Shown here: one piece after another, positions 49,709-57,469 of the stretch
Position numbering within the stretch: the first letter of the stretch is position 1
Layout of the letters: each line of letters starts with the position of its first letter
Assembly: GCA_035294325.1 (NCBI GenBank)
Contig: DATGLE010000013.1
Location: forward strand, 1 to 64,000
DNA length: 64,000 nt
Direction of reading: 5' to 3'
Source: DATGLE01 sp035294325
Lineage (GTDB): Bacteria; Chloroflexota; Ktedonobacteria; Ktedonobacterales; Ktedonobacteraceae
Notes under the pieces: model-generated
Told to the model about the DNA's origin: nothing
Database searches by the model: none
The model's input: the letters and a program-made list of their open reading frames with translations, nothing else
Made by a program: the position numbers and the translations under genes

Positions 49709-51163
49709 TCATCTCTCTCTCGACGAGCCGATGCCCATTTCCTCGCGGTACTTCGTCACCGTGCGTCGCGCCATCGGGATGCCGCGCGCGCTCATGAGGC
49801 GCGCCAGTTCTTCATCGCTCAAACGATGGCGTGGATCCTCTCCCTGGATCAGTTCGCGCAGCACATCCTTGACGCCAAGCGAACTGTCGAAGAAGTCCGA
49901 GAGCGGCATCAGCCGCCCGTTAGGGAGCAGTGCGTACTTGTTAGCCGTCGCGCGACTGACCGTCCCTTCATCCAGGCCCAACCTCTGGGCTACCTCCGCG
50001 CGCGTGAGCGGGCGCAGCGCGCGCACGCCCTGTTCCAGAAACTCGCGCTGGTAGTCCACCACCAGCGTCGCCACACGTTTGAGGGTGCGCCAGCGCCGCT
50101 GCATGCACTCTACGAAGAAGCGGGCGCGCTCGCGGTGGTCGTGCAGGTAGCGCTGTACTTCGCGGCTGGCAAGCGCGGGGGAGAATGAGGCGCCCGGCTC
50201 GTTGTACTCCGTGGCGATGGCGAAGTGATAGCGCTTCTCTTCGATCACCTCGACCTCGAAACCGCCGGCGGCGCGCCGAATGACCAGATCGGGACGGATG
50301 TAGGGCGCGGAACTCCCCGGGCGCAGCACGCGTGTATCCGGGCGATAAATGTGGGCCGGGAAGGGGTGTAACATGGTGCGGATATAGCGCAATGCCTGGC
50401 GGATCTCCTGCTCGGGGGCTTGCAGTTTGCGCGCCAGTTCATGTACCTGGTGCTGGCCGAGCTGATCGAGATGACGTTCGATAAGAGGACGCGCGAGTGG
50501 ATGGGGCGGCGCCTGCTCGCTCAGCGCGTCGAGCTGGAGCAGCAGGCACTCGCGCAGGTCGCGGGCGCCGATGCCCAGGGGTTCGAGCGTATGTAACTGG
50601 CGCAGGACGTATTCGACGCGCTCCAGAGGAACCGCGAGCTGGGCGGCGATCTCCTCCAGACTGATCTCCAGGTAGCCGCGCTCGTTGAGGTTGCCTACCA
50701 GTTGTTCGGCGATAGGAGCCTCGTCGGGGGCAACCAGAGCCTCCAACTGCTGCAAGAGCGTCTCGGCCAGCGTCTCGCCGGTAGGGATGCGCGATAGGGG
50801 ATCGTCCGCCTCGTCGCCATCGACCTCGATGAAGCCGTAGTTGTCGATGTCGTAGTAGGTCTGCTGCGAAGTCCATAGCGGTTCGCTGTGCTGCTCCTCT
50901 ACTGAGGTCTCGCGCACCTGAGCGAGCGGGTGCGTTGAAGGCGCGGCATGCCCGCACACGCTGCACACCTGCCCGTAGAGGGAGGCGCCGCAAAAAAGAC
51001 AGATGCGCTGCTCATGCACTTCCAGCGCCGGATTCTCCATTTGCTCCTGACTAATAGCATATTCTACCTCGTCGGACGACAGGTGTAGAATGGTACTGGA
51101 GGTGATGAGCCTGGCGCTGACGCGCAGCGCATGTTCTGGTCTTGCTCCTGGTTCTAGTCGCAT
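49709..51163 (-). CDS. rpoN: Sigma-54 factor RpoN with embedded zinc ribbon
   Basis: A 484-residue sigma-54. The core-binding region is visible as DEAPIAEQLVGNLNERGYLE and LEPLGIGARDLRECLLLQL, the HTH as RPLTRAEVAQRLGLDEGTVS, and the RpoN box as ARRTVTKYREEMGI (canonical ARRTVAKYRE) near the C-terminus. Region I at the N-terminus is compact and Glu-rich rather than Gln-rich (LHLSSDEVEYAISQEQMENP). A zinc ribbon, CLFCGASLYGQVCSVCGHAA, is inserted near residue 55 between regions I and III, which I do not know from classic RpoN. Enhancer-dependent -24/-12 promoters are expected. No bEBP activator or clear -24/-12 site is present in the window. Confidence 0.93.
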   Translation of the reverse strand: MRLEPGARPEHALRVSARLITSSTILHLSSDEVEYAISQEQMENPALEVHEQRICLFCGASLYGQVCSVCGHAAPSTHPLAQVRETSVEEQHSEPLWTSQQTYYDIDNYGFIEVDGDEADDPLSRIPTGETLAETLLQQLEALVAPDEAPIAEQLVGNLNERGYLEISLEEIAAQLAVPLERVEYVLRQLHTLEPLGIGARDLRECLLLQLDALSEQAPPHPLARPLIERHLDQLGQHQVHELARKLQAPEQEIRQALRYIRTMLHPFPAHIYRPDTRVLRPGSSAPYIRPDLVIRRAAGGFEVEVIEEKRYHFAIATEYNEPGASFSPALASREVQRYLHDHRERARFFVECMQRRWRTLKRVATLVVDYQREFLEQGVRALRPLTRAEVAQRLGLDEGTVSRATANKYALLPNGRLMPLSDFFDSSLGVKDVLRELIQGEDPRHRLSDEELARLMSARGIPMARRTVTKYREEMGIGSSRER

Positions 51164-51204
51164 TCACTTCCCCCTATCAGCCCCTCTTTTAAAGAAAAAG
51201 AGAA

Positions 51205-51288
51205 AAAAGAGATTTTTCGGGGGACACCCCCGCGCCCCCGTTCAAGGGCTACCGCCCCTGACGACCCCGTTCAAAAGAGATTTTTCGG
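51205..51288. repeat. 16-bp direct repeat upstream of rpoN
   Basis: AAAAGAGATTTTTCGG at 51205-51220 and 51273-51288 flanks 52 bp of GC-rich palindromic DNA (GGGGGACACCCCC). The arrangement resembles a small repeat-bounded insertion. It lies between rpoN and rnc. Confidence 0.7.
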
Positions 51289-51296
51289 AGATATGC

Positions 51297-51980
51297 TCAG
51301 AGCCATCCCCGGTTGACGAGTGCGGCGTGCGCCGCTTCCTGCTCCGCGCTCTGCTTATTGCGTCCCTGTCCCCTGCCTGCCACCTGGTCGCCCAGCAGCA
51401 CCTCCACGGTGAACTCGCGCTGGTGAGATGGCCCCTCCTGGCTTACCAGGCGGTAGGAAGGGGTAATGCCGTCGTGAGCCTGTGCCAGTTCTTGAAAGAG
51501 CGATTTATTATCTTTGAAAAGACGTTTGCTGACAATAGTATGAGCAATCGGCTCCAGGCGCGGAATTAAAAAGTTCTGCACGGCCTCCAACCCCTGGTCG
51601 AGATAAAGCGCGCCCAGAATCGCCTCGAAGGCGGAAGCGAGCACACGCTGGCCGCCTCCCGTGTGCTGCTCGCCCTTGCCCATGAGCAGAAAACTGCCCA
51701 GATTGATCGCGCGGGCGAAGTCCGCCAGCGTCTCCGTGCGCACCAGGACGGCGCGCACGTCGGTCAGTTCTCCCTCGCTTAACTCGGGAAAGGTGCGATA
51801 GAGAAAATCCGCACTGACCAGGGCAAGGATCGAATCGCCCAGGAACTCCAGGCGCTCATTCGAGCGCTTCCCCACGCCGGGAGTTTCGTAAATATAGGAG
51901 CGATGCGTAAGCGCAGTGCTCAGGAGTTCCTGATCGCGAAAGCGCACCCCCAGGATCTTTGTTAATTGTTCGTCCATCAA
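51297..51980 (-). CDS. rnc: Ribonuclease III
   Basis: A 227-residue RNase III. The catalytic signature NERLEFLGDSILALVSADFL is near residue 40, the second metal site is in SAFEAILGALYLDQGLEAV, and a C-terminal dsRNA-binding domain has GITPSYRLVSQEGPSHQREF and GRGQGRNKQSAEQEAAHAAL. It processes rRNA and mRNA. Its start overlaps the selD stop by four bases, so the two are translationally coupled. Confidence 0.97.
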   Translation of the reverse strand: MMDEQLTKILGVRFRDQELLSTALTHRSYIYETPGVGKRSNERLEFLGDSILALVSADFLYRTFPELSEGELTDVRAVLVRTETLADFARAINLGSFLLMGKGEQHTGGGQRVLASAFEAILGALYLDQGLEAVQNFLIPRLEPIAHTIVSKRLFKDNKSLFQELAQAHDGITPSYRLVSQEGPSHQREFTVEVLLGDQVAGRGQGRNKQSAEQEAAHAALVNRGWL

Positions 51981-53035
51981 GATACCTCTAACAACACCTG
52001 CTCCTCGCCTCGTACCTGCTCTGTAACCTCGCCAATGCGCCAGAAAGTAACCTCCGGGGCCAGCGCGGCGAGCGCTGTCCAGGCCGCGGGATCAATCGCG
52101 GCGAAGAGGCCGCCCGAGGTCTGGGGATCCCAGAGCAGTTCGCGTTCGATAGCATCAAGCTGCTCGTCGATACGTACATGCGGGGCGAGGTACGTCTCGT
52201 TGCGCTGCGAGCCTCCAGGGATGCATCCGACCTCCGCGTAATGATAGACATTGGGCAATTTCGGCAGCGCGGCGTACTCGAAGCGCATCCCGACCAGACT
52301 CTGTGATGCCATCTCCCAGGCATGGCCGAGCAGGCCAAATCCGGTAATATCGGTGGCCGCGTGTACCGCCGGCCCCGCCTGTGTGAGCGCCTCGCTGGCT
52401 CTGCGATTGAGCTGCGTCATCGATTGAATGGCGGCAGCCAGATCGCTATCTGCCACCAGATCGCGTTTATGTGCGGTTGTAATCAGCCCTGTCCCCAGCG
52501 GTTTGCTGAGGATCAACACGTCCCCGGGCCTGGCTCCGCCCTTTGTCAGAATACGCTCGGGATGTACTATTCCCGTCACGGCGAGGCCATATTTCGGCTC
52601 CCTGTCCATGACGGTATGACCTCCGGCGATGGCACCTCCGGCCCGTGCAACAGTATCCATGCCACCACGTAGAATCTCAGCAAGAAGTGCGGAATCCAGA
52701 TCGTCGGGCCAGGCGACCAGGTTGATAGCCATCAGGACCTGCCCGCCCATCGCGTAGACATCGCTCAGGGCATTGGCGGCGGCGATAGCGCCAAACGCGT
52801 AGGGATCATCGACGACAGGCGGAAAGAAATCAGCCGTGCTGATGATCGCCTGCTGATCGTTGACTCGATATACCGCTGCGTCATCTATCGTGTCCAGGCC
52901 CACGAGCAGGTCGCGCGGCATGCTATGTGATTGAAATTGACGCAAAACTTGCGCCAGGGCGCCTGGTCCCATTTTGGCCGCTCAACCAGCGCAACTGGCG
53001 AGCGAGGTCAGGCGAATCTGGCGACCGGTACTCAT
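51977..53035 (-). CDS. selD: Selenide, water dikinase, UGA-encoded selenocysteine
   Basis: A 352-residue SelD. The true start is ATG 53035: M-S-T-G-R-Q-I-R-L-T-S-L-A-S-C-A-G-U-A-A-K, then MGPGALAQVLRQF. The codon at 52982-52984 is TGA, exactly where SelD proteins carry catalytic Cys or Sec (CAGUAAK). Downstream motifs GLDTIDDAAVYRV, GAIAAANALSDVYAMGG, GGHTVMDREPKYGLAVTG, DPQTSGGLFAAI confirm the family. It makes selenophosphate from selenide and ATP. An automatic caller would begin at 52972 and lose the active site. Neither selA, selB nor tRNA-Sec is in this window. Confidence 0.93.
52943..52976 (-). ncRNA. Candidate SECIS element in selD
   Basis: Immediately 3' of the UGA in the mRNA, CAAAA pairs with UUUUG as lower stem around an inner hairpin CCAGG-CGC-CCUGG. 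Placement (apex 23-25 nt after the UGA) fits bacterial SECIS hairpins recognised by SelB. The fold is hand-drawn; the apical loop is short. Confidence 0.5.
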
Positions 53036-53180
53036 TTGCCATTCATCCTTAAAAACCATAAAGGCTGTTGTTCCGCCGACATTGTAGCGCGTTTTTCCCC
53101 GGATAGCAACGTTGGCACCGTATGAGGATGCGTGCAGCGCCTTTTGCACTCCTCACCACCTTCGGTGGCTCATCGAAGAG

Positions 53181-53332
53181 GGAAGGGGGTGCGTGTGGTG
53201 TGGGCGCCCGCACCACATGCACCCCCTTCCCTCCTCAGCGCTTCGCTGCACGAGGCTCGCTGGCGGTCCGGCGATGAATAAGGGTACGTGGCGGGTGGCT
53301 GGCGCCGCCAGCCACCCGCCACGTACCCTTAT
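53181..53332. repeat. Two long hairpins in selD-PAP2 divergent region
   Basis: The first (53181-53230) has 20-bp outer arms with one mismatch and the inner palindrome GGGCGCCC. The second (53278-53332) has perfect 27-bp arms around one base. In this divergent gap they cannot be terminators for either flanking gene. The gap 53036-53464 has no gene. Confidence 0.92.
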
Positions 53333-53464
53333 CCATCACGAGCGACGCAGTTGCGAGGCGTCTATGAATAGCCCGATAGGGCCTCTTGATTCCTGGAATA
53401 TGCACGATAGGATATACTAAGAAAAAAGATTAAGAATGGATGAAAGACTGGTCAGGAATGCCGC

Positions 53465-54499
53465 ATGAAGTGTGTACATTGTGGATTCACCATCCCGCAT
53501 ATCCCTGAGGATGGGTTATGCCCTCGTTGTGGTTCAGCCCTCTCTACAACGCAGACATTCGCATTAGAGCCGGTATGGCAGCACAGCGGCCGGGAAAACC
53601 GGGAAAGAGCTATAGAAAGTGCCTCAACGGTTGCCCTCCAGGTTATGCCGCACATACGACTGCCTGTACGCCAGGTTGATCAGGAGGTGGCGCTGCCGGT
53701 TCCTCAATCGCTGGCCCGGCCGGTGATGCAGCGTATCGCGGAAAAAGAGATTACCTATGCTGATGTCATACGCTATTTCAAAGCAAAATCCACGCGAATC
53801 CTGATAGGTCTCGGTGCGCTCCAGTTCGCGCTCTTTGTCCTGCTGGCATGGTGGGTATACCAGCGTCCCCTCTGGCATATCGATGCGGCAGTCACGCGCC
53901 AGTTTCAGAGCCACCAGGCGATCTGGGTGCGCGATACGATGTTTGCTGTGAGCATGCTCGGCAATATACCGCATCTGCTCCAGGGATTGGTGGTGCTGAC
54001 GGCTCTCATCATATGGTTCGCCCGCCGCCGTTTAGCGGCGCTGCTCATGATCCTCGTGTACGAGGTGAGCGAGCAGGTATATCCACTGGTGAAGTCCATA
54101 GTACATCGTCCGCGCCCTACCGAGGCAAGGCACGTACTCGTGCTTACTCCTGCCAGCGGAACAAGCTTCCCCAGCGGGCATGTGGTGACATATAGCTCTT
54201 ACTGGGGGCTGCTCTTCCTGCTGGTCATCTTCGTTCTGCCGGGGAGATGGAGCAGGACCTGGTGGTGGCGCGTGCCCGTCCTGCTTGTTTCAGGGGCATT
54301 CGTGATGTTGATCGGCCCGTCGCGCATCTATGTGGGCGATCACTGGCTGACCGATGTGATGGGCGGCTATCTCTTCGAGGGCTTTCTGCTTTGCTGCGCC
54401 TTCCTGTTCTATTACAAAATGATAGAGGTCGGTCCTAAGCTGAAAGCGGTGGCTATGCAGCGCTTCAAGTGGCTCAACAAGGTCCCCTTTCTGCGCTGA
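53465..54499 (+). CDS. PAP2-family phosphatase with N-terminal zinc ribbon
   Basis: A 344-residue membrane protein. The N-terminus MKCVHCGFTIPHIPEDGLCP with RCGSAL is a zinc ribbon. A ~80-residue linker precedes about six membrane helices starting at RILIGLGALQFALFVLLAWW. The PAP2 active site is complete: KSIVHRPRP, SGTSFPSGHVV (phosphatase His) and SRIYVGDHWLTDVMGGYL. It could dephosphorylate undecaprenyl pyrophosphate or other lipid phosphates, which fits the glycan genes downstream. The zinc ribbon could be a regulatory or contact module. Confidence 0.88.
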   Translation: MKCVHCGFTIPHIPEDGLCPRCGSALSTTQTFALEPVWQHSGRENRERAIESASTVALQVMPHIRLPVRQVDQEVALPVPQSLARPVMQRIAEKEITYADVIRYFKAKSTRILIGLGALQFALFVLLAWWVYQRPLWHIDAAVTRQFQSHQAIWVRDTMFAVSMLGNIPHLLQGLVVLTALIIWFARRRLAALLMILVYEVSEQVYPLVKSIVHRPRPTEARHVLVLTPASGTSFPSGHVVTYSSYWGLLFLLVIFVLPGRWSRTWWWRVPVLLVSGAFVMLIGPSRIYVGDHWLTDVMGGYLFEGFLLCCAFLFYYKMIEVGPKLKAVAMQRFKWLNKVPFLR

Positions 54500-54531
54500 A
54501 AGGATATTGACGTTTTCCATTCAAGATCGCC

Positions 54532-54569
54532 CCTGTCATCCTGAGCACAGCGAAGGATCTTTTTACAGG
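54532..54569. repeat. TGTCATCCTGAGC-type palindromic repeat, copy C
   Basis: CCTGTCATCCTGAGC with GCGAAGGATC and ACAGG. Third copy of the family at 3425 and 4377, here after the PAP2 gene. Confidence 0.72.
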
Positions 54570-54601
54570 TAGGTTTGTTTGGGGAAAAGGGGAACCCACC
54601 G

Positions 54602-54710
54602 AAGACGCCCGCAAGGGGAGGGAACCCATCAAAGACGCCCGCCAGGGGCGTCTCTACATGGTTTCCCCCGTCACCGCTGTATGTGTAGAGACGCCCCTTG
54701 CGGGCGTCTT
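54602..54710. repeat. REP-like repeat with 27-bp inverted arms
   Basis: The inverted arms at 54632-54658 and 54684-54710 begin AAGACGCCCGCCAGGGG and AAGACGCCCGCAAGGGG on opposite strands, with one mismatch and a 25-nt spacer. A half copy is at 54602-54618. The right arm supplies the last codons of the glycosyltransferase gene. Confidence 0.85.
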
Positions 54711-55894
54711 GTTCCTTTCTGGTCGTGCTTGCGTGTAAGGATTTCGTGGATCAGGCCGGTGACGGTGATGCCCCAGGCGTCCCAGTTCAAGCGCGCATCG
54801 AAGGCCGCGCGGCTCGATGTGACGAGCGCGGCATAGCGCGCCTCATCGCGATAGATGCTGGCGATCAATTCCGCGTATTCGGCTCCGCCGGCTTCGGGTG
54901 GCAGCAAAAAGCCATTTTCGCCCTCGCTCACCGCGCCAGAGACGCCGCCCGTGCTGGTCGCGATGATCGGTAAGCCGTAAGCGCTGGCCTCGCAGAAGAC
55001 CATGCCGTAGCACTCGCTTCTGGTTGGCAAAAAGAGGAAGTCGCAGGTCTCGAACAGGCTCTCAAACTCTCTGCGCTGCTGCGGATCCCGCTTATCCAGA
55101 TAAGGAATGATGCGCATGCGTTCGTGCCTGAACTGCTCAGGCGGAACGCAGCCGCAGATGATAAGCTCGGCGTTGATGCCCAGTTCTTCCAGCTTGAGCA
55201 GCGTATCAAAGGCTATCGCACCGCCTTTTCTTACCCAATCAACGCCGATAAAGAGCAGCCGGCAGTGCTCCGAGCGGTGCCTGTTCTCGACGACGGTGAT
55301 GGGCGGCGGGCTATCGAAATTGGCGCCGAAGGGAACGGCGCGCACCTTTTGCTTATCAACGCCGTAGCGCTCGATGGTGGCCTGCACGGCCCATTCGGAG
55401 GGATGCAGCACCAGGCTCGCCTTATCAATGGCGAACTGCTCAAGCGTGTCGGTCTGGTACCGCGACCTTTTGACCAGATTCGAGTATTCGGCATAGTAGT
55501 TGTGCAGCGCGGCGAAATTCGCGTCCTCGATCAGGACGATAGGGATATCAGTCTCCAGGAAGGCTATCTCAGTGCCGCCGCTGGGTGCGATGAGTACATC
55601 GAAGCTCCGCCCGGCGAGCTGGCGCGCGGCTGCGGCGGCGGAGGCTCTGGCGAGCGAGAAGGTATGATTATAGAGATAGTTCTTTTTTAAGAGCAGGCGG
55701 GACGCTTTGTTGATGATTTTTCCCAGGGTTTTGCGCCTGGAGCGGATGACGCTGATATGGTGGACATCCCCGCAATGCTTTTGCAACGTCTGGCTGATGC
55801 GATCAACGGTCCCGCCCCACGATGAGCGCTTTCTATCCTCTAACGTGTTGGCGGTCAGGATCGCGACTTGCAGGCGCTTCTCCTCGTTATCCAT
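54671..55894 (-). CDS. GT4-type glycosyltransferase (first of four)
   Basis: A 407-residue GT-B glycosyltransferase. The donor-site motif is RSECYGMVFCEASAYGLPII followed by ATSTGGVSGAV near residue 300, with the conserved Glu pair. The N-lobe starts with RLQVAILTANTLEDRKRSSW and GGTVDRISQTL. The C-terminus KGTRRPQGASLHIQR is encoded by the right arm of the REP-like repeat, so the protein end was replaced or extended by a repeat insertion. The acceptor is unknown; the context points to envelope or exopolysaccharide glycans. RBS GGGAGCGAG. Confidence 0.86.
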   Translation of the reverse strand: MDNEEKRLQVAILTANTLEDRKRSSWGGTVDRISQTLQKHCGDVHHISVIRSRRKTLGKIINKASRLLLKKNYLYNHTFSLARASAAAAARQLAGRSFDVLIAPSGGTEIAFLETDIPIVLIEDANFAALHNYYAEYSNLVKRSRYQTDTLEQFAIDKASLVLHPSEWAVQATIERYGVDKQKVRAVPFGANFDSPPPITVVENRHRSEHCRLLFIGVDWVRKGGAIAFDTLLKLEELGINAELIICGCVPPEQFRHERMRIIPYLDKRDPQQRREFESLFETCDFLFLPTRSECYGMVFCEASAYGLPIIATSTGGVSGAVSEGENGFLLPPEAGGAEYAELIASIYRDEARYAALVTSSRAAFDARLNWDAWGITVTGLIHEILTRKHDQKGTRRPQGASLHIQR

Positions 55895-55981
55895 AATATT
55901 CTCGCTCCCAAAGGGTTCCTCTATTGATCATCGGGCCAGAGTCTCTGCCAATAATGGTTTTTGACAACCGAGATCGATGAC

Positions 55982-56162
55982 GGAACAGGAGTAGGGGCGC
56001 CGCGCCGCCGTCGACGTGCAACACCGTCACCTGTCTGCGGCGCAAGCCCGTCGGCCCCTGCCACAAACCGTACATTTCAGGTTGGCATCTGGGCGGGCTT
56101 GCGCCGCAGACTTGCCACCAGCCATTGCCCAGAACGGCGGCGCGGCGCCCCTACAGTGTTCC
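55982..56162. repeat. Nested inverted repeat
   Basis: Arms GGAACA/TGTTCC enclose perfect 21-bp arms (55991-56011 and 56134-56154), which enclose perfect 17-bp arms GTCTGCGGCGCAAGCCC and GGGCTTGCGCCGCAGAC (56033-56049, 56095-56111), with an innermost TGCCA/TGGCA pair. It fills most of the gap 55895-56224 between two glycosyltransferase genes. Confidence 0.9.
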
Positions 56163-56224
56163 ACGTCTCTTCACGAAAATCCACCGACCGTTACCGATCT
56201 GGTTGTTAAAAATCATCATACACC

Positions 56225-57469
56225 CTATGTTGTCAAAATACCGGCTGATTTCTGATTGGCCTGTGCATAGATTTCGTCGAGCGTTTGCAGGGCGACCCGG
56301 GCATCGTAGCGCTCCAGAATGAGCTGGCGAGCGTTGCGCGCAAGCGTCCGCGCTAATGGCTCGTCCTGGAGCACGCGCGCACAGGCCCGTGCGAAATCTT
56401 GCGGCGTATCCGCGATCAGCAGATGCTCCCCGTCGCGCACGGCCAGGCCCTCGCAGCCAACCGTTGTGGAAATTACCGGCACGCCCATCGCCATCGCCTC
56501 CAGAATCTTGACGCGCACGCCGCCGCCTGAGAGCAGCGGCACGGCCAGCGCGCTCGCTCCAATCCAGAACGGCTCGGTGCTGGCGACATAGCCGTGCAGG
56601 TTTACGCCCGGACAGCGTTCGGCCAGCACTTGCAATGTACGCGGTGGGCGGGCGCCCACAACATCGTAGGTGAGATCAGGGCACAGTTCGCGCAAATAGT
56701 GATAGCCCTCCTGGAGCCACCAGATCACGCCCTCGCTGTTCGGCGGCCAGAACATCGTGCCGATGGTAAAGAGGCGGTTGGGCTGCGGCGCACGCGCGGC
56801 ATAGATATCGGCAAAGCGCGCAGCGTCAACCGTAATCGGGATCACCTCTATTGGCACAGAGCTTCCGGCGACCATGCGCAGCGCCTCGCGGTCATGCTCG
56901 CTCACTGCCAGCACCACCTGCGCACGCCGGCAAGCCTCACCCTCCATCTCGCGTATGAGCCGCACCTCGCGCCCGAGCAGCCAGCGCGCCAGGGGATTGC
57001 GGGCACCCTTGCGCAGCCGCTCGACCACCTGCCAGACAGCGTTATGCTCATCGAGGATAACGGTGCCGGACCAGTCGCGCGGAACGAAGCGCATCATGTT
57101 CAACTGGTCGACGTGCAGCACATCGATCTGCTCTTCCTGCAAGAGCAGGCGCACCAGCGCCTGCATCTCGGCGCGGTCATCGCGGCGCAGGATGAAAGAG
57201 TCGCCCGTGAGCAGGCTCTCAAGCATAAAACGCGCATCGCTGAGCCGCGAGCGTTTGATCGGGACCGTCTCTATCCGGCGGCAGATATCGCGCAGCATCC
57301 CGGCGTCGCGAACCTCCTGGGGGCCGCGCACAAACGTGCAGTACACCACCTCGTGGTGCGCGGCCAGGTGGCGCAGGACCTGGAGCGTCTTAATCTTGGG
57401 GCCGGCGTCGGCTGGATAGACAACAACCTGTGTCAATACGAGTACCCGCATTACATCTGTCCCTTTCAT
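56225..57469 (-). CDS. GT4-type glycosyltransferase (second)
   Basis: A 414-residue GT-B protein. MRVLVLTQVVVYPADAGPKI is the N-lobe with a GPKIKTLQVL acceptor loop. The donor site SGGGVRVKILEAMAMGVPVI lies near residue 320, followed by STTVGCEGL. It overlaps the third glycosyltransferase gene by four bases, so the two are coupled and probably act one after the other on the same glycan. An ATG six codons in is an alternative start. Confidence 0.88.
   Translation of the reverse strand: MKGTDVMRVLVLTQVVVYPADAGPKIKTLQVLRHLAAHHEVVYCTFVRGPQEVRDAGMLRDICRRIETVPIKRSRLSDARFMLESLLTGDSFILRRDDRAEMQALVRLLLQEEQIDVLHVDQLNMMRFVPRDWSGTVILDEHNAVWQVVERLRKGARNPLARWLLGREVRLIREMEGEACRRAQVVLAVSEHDREALRMVAGSSVPIEVIPITVDAARFADIYAARAPQPNRLFTIGTMFWPPNSEGVIWWLQEGYHYLRELCPDLTYDVVGARPPRTLQVLAERCPGVNLHGYVASTEPFWIGASALAVPLLSGGGVRVKILEAMAMGVPVISTTVGCEGLAVRDGEHLLIADTPQDFARACARVLQDEPLARTLARNARQLILERYDARVALQTLDEIYAQANQKSAGILTT

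Noticed and set aside
56845..56865. TGGCAC-N5-TT sequence resembling a -24/-12 sigma-54 promoter
   Set aside because: It lies inside a glycosyltransferase gene, lacks the GC doublet at -12 and faces no gene start.
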